From positions 1-20,969 of the forward strand of contig JAJWXI010000015.1 of the NCBI GenBank assembly GCA_021641225.1: a stretch of DNA of 20,969 bases, in the 5' to 3' direction. The notes below the pieces were generated by a model that saw nothing but the letters and a program-made list of their open reading frames with translations, searched no databases and was not told the origin of the DNA. Shown here piece by piece: positions 1 through 7,521 of the stretch (position 1 is its first letter; the number at the start of each line of letters is the position of its first letter). Position numbers and translations under genes: made by a program. The DNA is from Collinsella aerofaciens (lineage in GTDB: Bacteria > Actinomycetota > Coriobacteriia > Coriobacteriales > Coriobacteriaceae).

Positions 1-513
1 GCCACGGACAGCCCGCTGGAGCACGTCCTCGAGGGCGATTTCCTGATCTCGAAGGGTCCCCTCGACCCCTATGCGCTGGAGCTGTGCCGCGGTGCCTACG
101 AGCATATCGACCGCATCGACTGCGCTCTGCGCTCCGTTGCCAAGAACTGGGATCTTATGCGCATGCCCGGCGCCGACCGCAACCTGCTGCGTATCGCCGT
201 CTACGAGATGCGTTTCCTCACCGACGAGGAGGTCTCGGACGCCATCGTGATCAACGAGGCCGTCGAGCTTGCCAAGGCCTATGGCACCGACCAGTCCGCG
301 TCGTTCGTCAACGGCGTGCTGGGCAAGATCGCTCGCAGCGAGGAGCTGCCGGGCGAGGACCTGTACCAGGAGCTGTTGGCCGAAGATCGCGCTCGCGAGG
401 AGGCCCAGGCTGCCGAGGCTGCCGCTAAGGTTGCTGTTGCTCAGGCTGAGGCTGGCGTGCTGGCCGAGGATGCGGACGCCGCCGAGGCTGTCGTCGACTC
501 CTTCGAGGAGTAG
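1..513 (+). CDS. nusB: Transcription antitermination factor NusB (5' partial)
   Basis: The reading frame is open from the first base, so the start lies upstream of the window. The visible 170 residues contain the C-terminal half of the NusB helical fold: a WDLMRMPGADRNLLRIAVYEM stretch (about residues 49-69), the IVINEAVELAKAYG helix and the closing SFVNGVLGKIAR helix. These match the family closely. NusB binds boxA RNA together with NusE (ribosomal protein S10) and supports antitermination of rRNA operons in the cytoplasm. After the conserved core there is an unusual tail of about 50 residues rich in Ala and Glu, ending in DSFEE. Most NusB proteins stop near the core, so the tail is an extension of unknown role. 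It is followed two bases later by xseB, consistent with cotranscription. Confidence 0.93.
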   Translation, partial: ATDSPLEHVLEGDFLISKGPLDPYALELCRGAYEHIDRIDCALRSVAKNWDLMRMPGADRNLLRIAVYEMRFLTDEEVSDAIVINEAVELAKAYGTDQSASFVNGVLGKIARSEELPGEDLYQELLAEDRAREEAQAAEAAAKVAVAQAEAGVLAEDADAAEAVVDSFEE

Positions 514-515
514 TC

Positions 516-755
516 ATGCCAGAGGGTTCTGTCCGCAACTTTGACGAGATCTCGGACCGTCTGGATCAGATCATCGCTACCGTTCGCTCCAAGGATACGT
601 CCCTGGAGCGTTCGCTCGATCTGTTTGACGAAGCGATTGAGCTGGGTTCCCGCGCGGTCGATATGGTCGACAAGTTTGAGTTGACGCCGCGTGAGGCCGA
701 TAAGCTCGAGCAGGAATACGATGAGGATGCGGCAAACGAATCCCAGGATAGCTAG
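516..755 (+). CDS. xseB: Exodeoxyribonuclease VII small subunit
   Basis: This 79-residue protein has the two-helix pattern of XseB: FDEISDRLDQIIATV, then the conserved LERSLDLFDEAIELG segment, then a short acidic tail. XseB is the small, multi-copy subunit of exonuclease VII, which degrades single-stranded DNA with the large catalytic subunit XseA. No xseA is in this window, so the large subunit must be encoded elsewhere, possibly just upstream. The ATG lies two bases after the nusB stop, so the genes are probably translationally coupled. Length and sequence fit the family well. Confidence 0.9.
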   Translation: MPEGSVRNFDEISDRLDQIIATVRSKDTSLERSLDLFDEAIELGSRAVDMVDKFELTPREADKLEQEYDEDAANESQDS

Positions 756-790
756 GCCGCATCTCCGGATACGAATGGTTGATGGCATTC

Positions 791-1594
791 ATGAAACGCG
801 TGCGTCTTGATGACGAACTGATTTCACAGGGCATCTGCGCCGATCGCGCGGATGCCCTTCGCACTCTTATGGCCGGCTTGGTCTCGAGTGGCGGCGAGCG
901 CTTGACTTCGCCGGGCCTAAAGGTGACGCCGGGCCTACCGCTGCACGTTAAAGGGCGCATTCCGTACGTTGGACGCGGCGGCCTTAAGCTCGAGGGTGCG
1001 CTCGATGCGTTTTGTATCGATCCCACGGGCCTTGCCTGCCTGGACGTGGGCTGCTCTACCGGCGGCTTTACCGATTGCCTGCTCAAGCGCGGAGCTGCGA
1101 CCGTTGTTTCGGTGGACGTGGGTCGCGCCCAGTTCGATTGGTCGTTGCGTCAGGACGATCGCGTGACGCTGCATGAGCGCACAAACGTGACGCAGCTGCC
1201 TGAGCTTGGCTATGCCGGTGCCATCGACCTGGCTGTATGTGATGTCTCGTTTACCAGCATCGCGAATATCATCGACGCCGTGCTGGCGTGCCTGAATCCT
1301 TCGGGTTCGTTCTGCACGCTCGTAAAGCCCCAGTTTGAGGCGCCGGCTGCGCTGGTGGGCGACGGCGGTATCGTGACCGACCCCGCCGTCCGCCGCGATA
1401 CGCTCGTGGCGGCGATTGAGCTTTTTGCTGCCAAGGGCCTGTTCCCGCTTGACGTGTGCGTGTCGCCCATCCATGGCGCTAAGGGCAACGTTGAGTTTTT
1501 CCTGTATGGCATAAGGTTTGCCCCTGGTGAACGCACCGACGATGAGCTGCAATCCCGGGTATCGGTTTTGAGCGAGAAAGCTGCTACGCTATGA
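791..1594 (+). CDS. tlyA: TlyA family rRNA (cytidine-2'-O)-methyltransferase
   Basis: An N-terminal S4 RNA-binding domain (about residues 1-60, beginning KRVRLDDELISQG) is followed by an FtsJ-like SAM-dependent methyltransferase domain. Visible signatures are YVGRGGLKLEGAL, the SAM loop LDVGCSTGGFTDCLL, SVDVGRAQFDWSLRQD, the catalytic-region DLAVCDVSFTSI, LVKPQFEA and the terminal SPIHGAKGNVEFFL. TlyA proteins 2'-O-methylate cytidines in 16S and/or 23S rRNA, and loss gives capreomycin resistance in mycobacteria. In-frame TTG (779) and ATG (782) codons precede ATG 791. I chose 791 because family members begin with the S4 domain directly, but no strong ribosome site separates the options. The stop overlaps the next start as ATGA, so nadK is coupled to it. 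Confidence 0.92.
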   Translation: MKRVRLDDELISQGICADRADALRTLMAGLVSSGGERLTSPGLKVTPGLPLHVKGRIPYVGRGGLKLEGALDAFCIDPTGLACLDVGCSTGGFTDCLLKRGAATVVSVDVGRAQFDWSLRQDDRVTLHERTNVTQLPELGYAGAIDLAVCDVSFTSIANIIDAVLACLNPSGSFCTLVKPQFEAPAALVGDGGIVTDPAVRRDTLVAAIELFAAKGLFPLDVCVSPIHGAKGNVEFFLYGIRFAPGERTDDELQSRVSVLSEKAATL

Positions 1595-2451
1595 AGGTCT
1601 TTCTGGTTCCCAATTACTACAAGCAAGAGGCGGTCGAGAGCGGCCTGATGCTCGAGCTTTGGCTTTCGCGCCAGGGCTACGAGGTCGCATGGGCTGCCGA
1701 CCAGCGCTCCAAGATCCAAAGCGCGCCCGATGTTGACGATGCCGACCTGGTCATTACGCTCGGCGGCGACGGAACGCTGCTGCGCGCTGCCCGCATCCTC
1801 AACTATCGCGAGATCCCCATTTTGGGTCTTTCCTATGGTCATTTGGGCTTTTTGACGGCCGCGAGTCCCGAGGAGCGCGACATTTTGCAGGTTGTGAGCG
1901 ATGCCCTGTCCGGCGAGCTCCACGTGAGCCGCCGCGCCACCATCGCCGCCGATATCGTTTCGGTGCGCGAAGACGGCACGAAGGATGTTGTGCGCACGTT
2001 TGCCCTCAACGACATGGCGCTCACACGTGGGCCGCTTTCCGATATGGTCGAGTTCGACATCACCGTGTCGGGCCACCATATCGACCGACTGCGCGGTGAC
2101 GGTGTTGTCGTTTCGACAGCGACCGGCTCCACCGGCTATGCGCTTTCCGCCGGTGGCCCCATCGTGAGCCCCGATTACACGGGCATGGTCTGCGTGCCCA
2201 TCGCTCCTCATACCATTCAGGCTCGCGCTTTCTTGACTTCGCCGAGTGATGTCGTCGAGATCTTTATGTCCGAGGATCGCCCGAGCGTTCCGGCAATCGC
2301 CATCGACGGACAGTTTATTACTTGTGATGGTACGGTCGAGAGCGTGGCTGTGCGTCGCGGTCCCGGCGATGTGCTGCTGCTGGATTATGGCCCCGAGAGC
2401 TTCTATAACTCGGTGAGTCGAGTGTTTTATGGAGTACGACATGATCGATGA
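1591..2451 (+). CDS. nadK: NAD kinase
   Basis: This 286-residue protein phosphorylates NAD to NADP with ATP in the cytoplasm. The family signature GGDGTLLRAAR is at residues 58-68, with Asp60 as the catalytic acid. Further family motifs follow: LGLSYGHLGFLT, ALNDMALTRG, and the glycine-rich DGVVVSTATGSTGYALSAGG with its conserved Thr/Gly substrate loop, then PIAPHTIQAR. Length is normal. The start overlaps the tlyA stop by four bases. The linkage tlyA-nadK-recN is a known conserved arrangement in Gram-positive bacteria and supports the call. Confidence 0.95.
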   Translation: MKVFLVPNYYKQEAVESGLMLELWLSRQGYEVAWAADQRSKIQSAPDVDDADLVITLGGDGTLLRAARILNYREIPILGLSYGHLGFLTAASPEERDILQVVSDALSGELHVSRRATIAADIVSVREDGTKDVVRTFALNDMALTRGPLSDMVEFDITVSGHHIDRLRGDGVVVSTATGSTGYALSAGGPIVSPDYTGMVCVPIAPHTIQARAFLTSPSDVVEIFMSEDRPSVPAIAIDGQFITCDGTVESVAVRRGPGDVLLLDYGPESFYNSVSRVFYGVRHDR

Positions 2452-4069
2452 GCTGCAGGTTTCTAACATTGCACTCATTCGTGAGGCGACGCTGGTGCCG
2501 AGTGCCGGCCTGACTGTCCTGACAGGCGAGACCGGCGCCGGCAAGACCGCGCTGCTCTCGGCCCTTAAGCTTATTTTGGGCGAGCGTGCGGATTCGTCGA
2601 CGGTGCGCGAGGGCGAGGCACTGGCGAGCGTCGAGGCGCGACTCTTCGACGGGCCGCACGACACGGAAGGCTTCACGGTCCAACGCAGCCTTTCTGCCGA
2701 GGGCCGCAGCCGCGTGAAGATTGACGGTCGCATCGCCAGCGTGCGCGAGCTTTCGGAGCGCGTTGGCGTGATGATGGATCTGTGCGGCCAACACGAGCAC
2801 CAGCGCTTGCTCGATCCGGCGCATCACGTTGCGATGGTCGATGCGTGGGCGGGCCGCTCTGCGCTCGAGGCGCTGGATGCGTACCGCGCCTGCTTTAAGG
2901 CATCGCGTGCTGCCGCCAAGGAGGTTCGACGTGTTGAAGAGGCCTCGCGTGCGCAGGGGAGCCGCGTCGAGGAGGCTCGCTTTGCGCTCGAGCGCATCGG
3001 CGAGGTCGACCCCAAACCGGGCGAGTATGAGGAACTCGAGGAACTGCTGCCGCGCTCCGAACATGCCGAGGTACTGGTTGCCACTGCTAACGATGCCCAT
3101 GCATCGCTTGCTGCCGAAGGGGGAGCGCTCGATGCCGTGAACAGTGCCGTGGCAGAGCTTTCACGCATGGCGACCGTCGATCGCAAACTGGGCGATATTG
3201 CCGATGCGCTTTCGGATGCCTGTATCTCCCTTGAGGATTGCGCGAACGAGCTTCGTTCCTATCGCGATGGCGTCGCCTTCGACCCGCGCGAGCTCGCTCG
3301 CATGCGTGAGCGGTATTCCGACCTCAAGGGTCTGTTGCGTCAGTGGGGTCCCACTATGGACGATGTTTTTGCCATGCGCGATCGCTCGCAAGAACTGCTG
3401 TCCCTGGTCGATGATGGCGATGAGCAGATCAAAAAGGCGCGTGAGGCACTCGGGAGCGCCGAGCGCGAGTTGTTTGCCGCTGCCAAGGCACTTAAGCGCG
3501 CCCGCAATACGGCGGCCCCGCGCTTCTGCCACGAGGTGGGCCGCCAGATGGCTCGCCTGGAGATGGGCGGCGCCGAGCTCGTCTGGGAGTCGCGTGATCT
3601 TCCCCGTGCTGAGTGGACGCCCGTTGGTCCTTCGAGCTACGAGCTGCTATACCGCAGCGGTGCCGGCTTGACGCCACGTCCCCTGCGCCGCATTGCGTCG
3701 GGCGGCGAGCTCAGCCGCGTCATGCTGGCAAGCAAGGTCGTCCTCGGTAACGCGGACGGTGTTGATACGCTGGTGTTTGACGAGGTCGATGCTGGTGTCG
3801 GTGGCTCCACGGCGCGTGCGCTCGCGGGCGTGCTGGCAGATCTTGCCGCCACACATCAGGTCATCGTCGTAACCCACTTGGCGCAGGTCGCCGTCATGGC
3901 TGACAAGCATTATGTTGTCAGCAAGGAACCGGGCGATGTTCCCCAGACGCATTTGGACGAGGTAACCGGTGAAGCGCGTATCGCCGAGATTGCCCGCATG
4001 TTGAGCGGCGATCAGTCCGAGGCAAGCTTGGCCCACGCAAAGCAGATGCTCGAAGAAGCTCGAGGTTAG
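2441..4069 (+). CDS. recN: DNA repair ATPase RecN
   Basis: RecN is an SMC-like ATPase that acts in double-strand break repair. The 542-residue product has the split ATPase head expected of the family. Walker A GETGAGKT is at residues 29-36, the QHEHQRLLDP Q-loop-region motif follows, and a long charged coiled-coil region occupies about 150-370. The signature SGGELSR starts at about 420 and Walker B LVFDEVDAGVGG has Asp447 and Glu448. The start at 2441 is preferred because GGAG sits six bases upstream. An in-frame ATG at 2429 would give four more residues. Either start overlaps the nadK end, so translation is probably coupled. The Bacillus gene order has argR between tlyA and recN; here nadK occupies that place. 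Confidence 0.95.
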   Translation: MIDELQVSNIALIREATLVPSAGLTVLTGETGAGKTALLSALKLILGERADSSTVREGEALASVEARLFDGPHDTEGFTVQRSLSAEGRSRVKIDGRIASVRELSERVGVMMDLCGQHEHQRLLDPAHHVAMVDAWAGRSALEALDAYRACFKASRAAAKEVRRVEEASRAQGSRVEEARFALERIGEVDPKPGEYEELEELLPRSEHAEVLVATANDAHASLAAEGGALDAVNSAVAELSRMATVDRKLGDIADALSDACISLEDCANELRSYRDGVAFDPRELARMRERYSDLKGLLRQWGPTMDDVFAMRDRSQELLSLVDDGDEQIKKAREALGSAERELFAAAKALKRARNTAAPRFCHEVGRQMARLEMGGAELVWESRDLPRAEWTPVGPSSYELLYRSGAGLTPRPLRRIASGGELSRVMLASKVVLGNADGVDTLVFDEVDAGVGGSTARALAGVLADLAATHQVIVVTHLAQVAVMADKHYVVSKEPGDVPQTHLDEVTGEARIAEIARMLSGDQSEASLAHAKQMLEEARG

Positions 4070-4087
4070 GTCGTATCGGCGGTGTTG

Positions 4088-4120
4088 GTGGGACAAAATA
4101 GACTGAAATTTGTGTCCCAC
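4088..4120. terminator. Palindrome between convergent recN and rpiR-type gene
   Basis: GTGGGACA (4088-4095) and TGTCCCAC (4113-4120) are perfect inverted arms. AAAT and ATTT extend the stem inward with one bulged base. It lies in the 59-base gap between two convergent stop codons. On the plus strand a short TTTT follows at 4127. The position suggests a bidirectional terminator, but the T-run is weak, so this is inference. Confidence 0.5.
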
Positions 4121-4128
4121 TACGCGTT

Positions 4129-4986
4129 TTACTCAACGACCTTATCCGGCTGGATGAGCTCCTCGTAGTAGCTGATATGCTCGCGAGCGTCTTCAATCTC
4201 GGGCAGCAGGAAGTTGTAGATGACTTCGATGATCATCGTGGCGCTGATCTTAGAGAACGCAAAGTCGCCCGTTGTCAGCAGCGCTTCGTGGTTGACGGTG
4301 TTAAAAGTGTAGTCTGCCAGGCGCGCGAGCGGGGATTTACTGTCGCTGCTGATGACGACTACGGTGGCACCGCAGTCGCGAGCCGCTTTTGCCATGCGAT
4401 TCAGTCGGCGCGATTTGCCGGAGTTTGAGATGAGCACGATGACGTCGCCGGGGCGTAGTGTGAGCGCAAACCCGATCGAGGTCTCGCTGATGGTGCTCGC
4501 CATGTAGCGAAGGCCCAGCTGCGAAAACTTAAATGTCGCATCGAGCGCGACCGCGTTCGTATTGCCCACAGCCGCAAACTCAATAACCCCTGCATGCTTA
4601 AGGGCATGCACAACAGCCGCCAGCGTATCGTGGTCGATCCCGTCGATAGTCGCATTAAGCTCGCTCACCTTGGCAGCCAGGATGTTCTTGAGGCTCTGCT
4701 CCATATTGTCGAGCGAGACCTCGTCGGTCAGGCCCTCGTTGCGCTGGCTTTCCAAATCCCTCGCCAACGAAAACTGAAAGCTGCGGAAGCTGCCAAACCC
4801 AAGCTTGCGGCAGAAGCGCGAAACGGTCGCCTCGGACGTGGCAGCGGCGCGCGAGAGCTGAGCGGCCGTGAGGCGTGGCGCCTCGGACTGGTGCTCCAAT
4901 ATATAGTCGACAATGCGCTGCTCGGACTCGCTGTATCCCTGATGGGTGCTAATGAGGGAAAGTGCGCTCTTGCTACTATCGGTCAT
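4129..4986 (-). CDS. RpiR/MurR family transcriptional regulator with SIS domain
   Basis: The 285-residue product has an N-terminal RpiR-type helix-turn-helix (about residues 1-77), including YSESEQRIVDYILEH and the recognition region TSEATVSRFCRKLGFGSF. A C-terminal SIS sugar-phosphate-binding domain follows (about 110-250), with VGNTNAVALDATFKF and LRPGDVIVLISNSGKSR. RpiR-type proteins sense phosphosugars or amino-sugar phosphates through the SIS domain. The start at 4986 has AGGAG six bases upstream; an upstream in-frame ATG at 5034 lacks support. The gene is divergent from the fructose-type PTS permease, so control of that locus by a sugar phosphate is a reasonable inference. The actual effector cannot be read from sequence. 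Confidence 0.9.
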   Translation of the reverse strand: MTDSSKSALSLISTHQGYSESEQRIVDYILEHQSEAPRLTAAQLSRAAATSEATVSRFCRKLGFGSFRSFQFSLARDLESQRNEGLTDEVSLDNMEQSLKNILAAKVSELNATIDGIDHDTLAAVVHALKHAGVIEFAAVGNTNAVALDATFKFSQLGLRYMASTISETSIGFALTLRPGDVIVLISNSGKSRRLNRMAKAARDCGATVVVISSDSKSPLARLADYTFNTVNHEALLTTGDFAFSKISATMIIEVIYNFLLPEIEDAREHISYYEELIQPDKVVE

Positions 4987-5034
4987 GGATGGCTCCTGGT
5001 TGGCATGAAAATCTAGCTTGATTTGCAATGCCAT

Positions 5035-5040
5035 AGTATA
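5035..5040 (-). promoter_or_regulatory. Possible -10 element for the RpiR-type gene
   Basis: On the minus strand this reads TATACT, one base from the consensus -10, about 50 bases before the start codon. No good -35 is found at 16-18 bases, so the call is weak. Confidence 0.3.
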
Positions 5041-5087
5041 CGGGCATTTTCAATTACAAGATACACCTTGCCGTTTCAAGTGTTGAT

Positions 5088-5131
5088 GGTAAACTTTCAC
5101 TTACCGTTTACGGTTATGAAAGAACCTTTCA
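5088..5131. promoter_or_regulatory. Candidate operator cluster between regulator and PTS permease
   Basis: Three small inverted repeats crowd into 44 bases: GTAAAC (5089-5094) with GTTTAC (5106-5111), GGTAA (5088-5092) with TTACC (5101-5105), and the 15-base TGAAAGAACCTTTCA (5117-5131) with six-base perfect arms around AAC. CTTTCAC occurs twice in the cluster. This is AT-rich DNA in the 272-base gap between divergent genes, as expected for binding sites of the RpiR-type protein or a global regulator. I could not identify a convincing promoter for the PTS permease. Confidence 0.45.
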
Positions 5132-5196
5132 CCGGAGATTTGCACCTTAGCTCTTCTCACGCGGACGGTAGGTTGGTATCTTTCAGTTGTGGAAAA

Positions 5197-5237
5197 ACGC
5201 GCATCGAAGCGCGTGTAGGGGAGCGCCCGCGGGCGCT
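5197..5237 (+). promoter_or_regulatory. Two stem-loops in the leader of the PTS permease gene
   Basis: The first is ACGCGC-ATCGAA-GCGCGT (5197-5214). The second is the perfect 16-base palindrome AGCGCCCGCGGGCGCT (5222-5237). They end seven bases before the AAGAAGGAGGG ribosome site of the permease gene. If transcribed they would form adjacent hairpins in the leader. No T-run follows, so they are not simple terminators. Confidence 0.45.
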
Positions 5238-5258
5238 GTACTCAAGAAGGAGGGACAC

Positions 5259-7262
5259 ATGGCTAAGTTTGACATCATCGCCGCGACCGGTTGCCCGACC
5301 GGCATTGCGCACACCTTCATGGCGAAGGAGGCGCTGGAGAAGGCAGCTGCCGAGCGCGGTCTGACCATTAAGGTCGAGACTCATGGCCAGGTCGGTGTCG
5401 AGAACGAGCTCACCAAGAGTGAGATCGCTGGTGCCAAGGCCGTCGTCGTCGCAGCCGACAAGGATGTCCAGGCTGAGCGTTTCGCCGGTAAGCCCATGGT
5501 TTCCGTTGGTGTTTCCAAGGCCCTGTCCGTTGAGGCCGCCGGTAAGCTGATTGACCGCGCGCTCGCCGCCAAGGGCGACAGCACGGTTGCAGCCGCTGCC
5601 GATGTCGAGGATGAGGTCGAGGAGAAGGAGTCCATCGGCCACGTCATCTACAAGCACCTCATGAACGGCGTCAGCCATATGCTGGTCTTCGTTGTTGCCG
5701 GTGGTGTTCTGACCGCCGTTTCGTTCCTGTGGGGCATTACGTCCTTCGATTCGACGGCGTCTGACTACAACAGCTTTGCTGCGATGCTCAAGATCATCGG
5801 CGGCATCGCCATGAACCTCATGGTTCCGGTGCTTTCCGCCTATATTGCCGAGTCCATCGGCAAGCGCCCGGCGCTCGTCCCCGGTTTTGTTGCCGGTATG
5901 ATCGCCATCCAGGGCCTGCCTGTTAACGCCGAGACCGGCATGATCGACGCCGGTGGCGCCGGCGTGGGCTTCGGCTTCCTGGGCGGCATCGTCGGTGGCT
6001 TCCTCGCCGGCTATGTCATCCTGCTGCTCGAGAAGGTCTTTGCCGGTCTGCCCAAGAACCTGGACGGCCTCAAGGCTATCTTCCTGTATCCGCTGTTCTC
6101 GACGGCTATCGTCGGCCTGGTCATGCTCGGCATTTCCGGCCCCATGGCTGCCATTAACACCGCCATGATGGACTTCCTCAAGGGCCTGTCCGCCTCTGGC
6201 GCCGTTGTACTGGGTCTTGCCATCGGCTGCATGTGCGCCTTTGACATGGGCGGCCCGGTCAACAAGGCTGCTTACGTCACCGGTACCGCTATGCTCACCG
6301 AGGCTCTGGCCGCCGGTGTTGGCACCGATACCTACAACTTCGGCACCAACTTCATGGCTGCCGTCTCCGCCGCCTGCATCGTTCCGCCGCTGATCACCAC
6401 CTTTGCCGTCGTTGTCGGCAAGAAGTACTTCAGCCAGGAGGATCACGACGCCGGTGTCGTCAACCTCATCCTTGGTTGCACCCACATCACCGAGGGCGCC
6501 ATTCCGTTCATGACCAAGAACATCTGGCCCGTCATGCCCATCATGATGCTCGGTTCCTCTATCGCTTCGATCCTGACCATTATGTTCAACGTTCACGATC
6601 CGGCGCCTCACGGTGGCTTCCTGGTCCTGCCCGTTGTCGAGAACGGTCCGCTTTGGGTCCTCGCGATCCTCATCGGCGCTGTGGTCGGTGGCATTCTGTT
6701 CGTGGCCTTCAAGAAGTACGACTTCGAGAAGAACCAGAAGGCCGCTCCTGCAGCCAAGCCGGTTGAGGCCCCCGAGGCCGCTGCCGTCGAGGCCCCCAAG
6801 GCCGAGGCTGCCGACTTCGTGAAGGTCGAGAATGTCTTTGTCGCCGAGGACTTCGCTTCTCGTGACGAGGCTCTGAGCTTCGTTTCCAACCAGGCCGTCA
6901 AGGCCGGTATCGCAAGCGACGCCGACGCCGTGATGAACGCCTTCCTGGCCCGCGAGGCCGAGGGCACCACGGGCATGATGGAGGGCTTCGCCATCCCGCA
7001 TGCCAAGTCCGACGCCATTACCGAGGCTGCCGTCATCGTCGTCAAGGACGAGTCCGGCGTGACCGGTTGGGACACCATGGACGGCGCTCCCGTCAACGTG
7101 GCTATCGCCCTGCTCATCCCCGGTGCCCAGGCCGGCACTACGCACCTCAAGATCCTGTCCAAGGTCGCCGAGGCGCTCATGGACGAGGACTTCCGTGCCA
7201 CCGTCAAGGGTTCCACCGACGCCGCCGAGATCGCCAAGACGATCAACGCCCGCCTGGTCTAA
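5259..7262 (+). CDS. fruA: PTS fructose-type transporter, EIIBCA single polypeptide
   Basis: This 667-residue membrane permease imports and phosphorylates a sugar, probably fructose to fructose 1-phosphate. Domain order is B-C-A. IIB occupies about 1-100, with the phosphocysteine Cys12 in ATGCPTGIAHTFM. IIC is a multi-pass membrane domain at about 125-490, with YKHLMNGVSHML, PALVPGFVAGM and AFDMGGPVNKAAY. An Ala/Pro/Glu-rich linker (490-520) leads to IIA, with the phosphohistidine His581 in IPHAKS. The motifs match fructose-family EII proteins. The start at 5259 has a strong AAGAAGGAGGG ribosome site and a true IIB N-terminus; upstream in-frame codons lack support. Neighbours are HPr, Enzyme I and two PfkB kinases, so substrate phosphorylation and further metabolism are encoded together. 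Exact substrate is inferred from family only. Confidence 0.93.
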   Translation: MAKFDIIAATGCPTGIAHTFMAKEALEKAAAERGLTIKVETHGQVGVENELTKSEIAGAKAVVVAADKDVQAERFAGKPMVSVGVSKALSVEAAGKLIDRALAAKGDSTVAAAADVEDEVEEKESIGHVIYKHLMNGVSHMLVFVVAGGVLTAVSFLWGITSFDSTASDYNSFAAMLKIIGGIAMNLMVPVLSAYIAESIGKRPALVPGFVAGMIAIQGLPVNAETGMIDAGGAGVGFGFLGGIVGGFLAGYVILLLEKVFAGLPKNLDGLKAIFLYPLFSTAIVGLVMLGISGPMAAINTAMMDFLKGLSASGAVVLGLAIGCMCAFDMGGPVNKAAYVTGTAMLTEALAAGVGTDTYNFGTNFMAAVSAACIVPPLITTFAVVVGKKYFSQEDHDAGVVNLILGCTHITEGAIPFMTKNIWPVMPIMMLGSSIASILTIMFNVHDPAPHGGFLVLPVVENGPLWVLAILIGAVVGGILFVAFKKYDFEKNQKAAPAAKPVEAPEAAAVEAPKAEAADFVKVENVFVAEDFASRDEALSFVSNQAVKAGIASDADAVMNAFLAREAEGTTGMMEGFAIPHAKSDAITEAAVIVVKDESGVTGWDTMDGAPVNVAIALLIPGAQAGTTHLKILSKVAEALMDEDFRATVKGSTDAAEIAKTINARLV

Positions 7263-7297
7263 TTCCACGGTACGCGAATAACATCGCCCCCTGTAAT

Positions 7298-7334
7298 AAA
7301 GGCGAGGACTCCACCCGGAGCCCCCGCCTTTTTT
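7298..7334 (+). terminator. Rho-independent terminator after the PTS permease gene
   Basis: GGCG-a-GG-a-CTCC (7301-7312) pairs with GGAG-c-CC-c-CGCC (7317-7328) around an ACCC loop, with two internal mismatches. It is followed by six T residues. It lies 36 bases after the stop and fits an intrinsic terminator, so ptsH is likely transcribed separately or by read-through. Confidence 0.85.
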
Positions 7335-7340
7335 CATTCC

Positions 7341-7423
7341 CTTCTGTGAGTTGCGGTGAAATAGGGACTGTTTAAACGTTTCAACCGCAAAATCAGTCCC
7401 TATTTCACCGCAACTTACAGAAG
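7341..7423. repeat. Palindromic intergenic repeat, copy 1
   Basis: Two 30-base arms (7341-7370 and 7394-7423) are inverted copies with 29 of 30 positions matching, around a 23-base loop. The core begins GAGTTGCGGTGAAATAGGGA. The same core arms occur at 16026-16094 with an unrelated loop. The single mismatch, G in the left arm against T in the right, would be a G-U pair in plus-strand RNA. It starts seven bases after the terminator T-run. No transposase is visible. It resembles a dispersed REP- or MITE-like element, but that class is inferred. Confidence 0.85.
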
Positions 7424-7521
7424 GACATAGAGGGAACTGCCCATTGAGTCTTTGTCGCGAACAGATCCTCAGCCAGAATTCCGTTCCGCCGATATTGCTC
7501 TGGACCGACCGAGTTTCCGCA

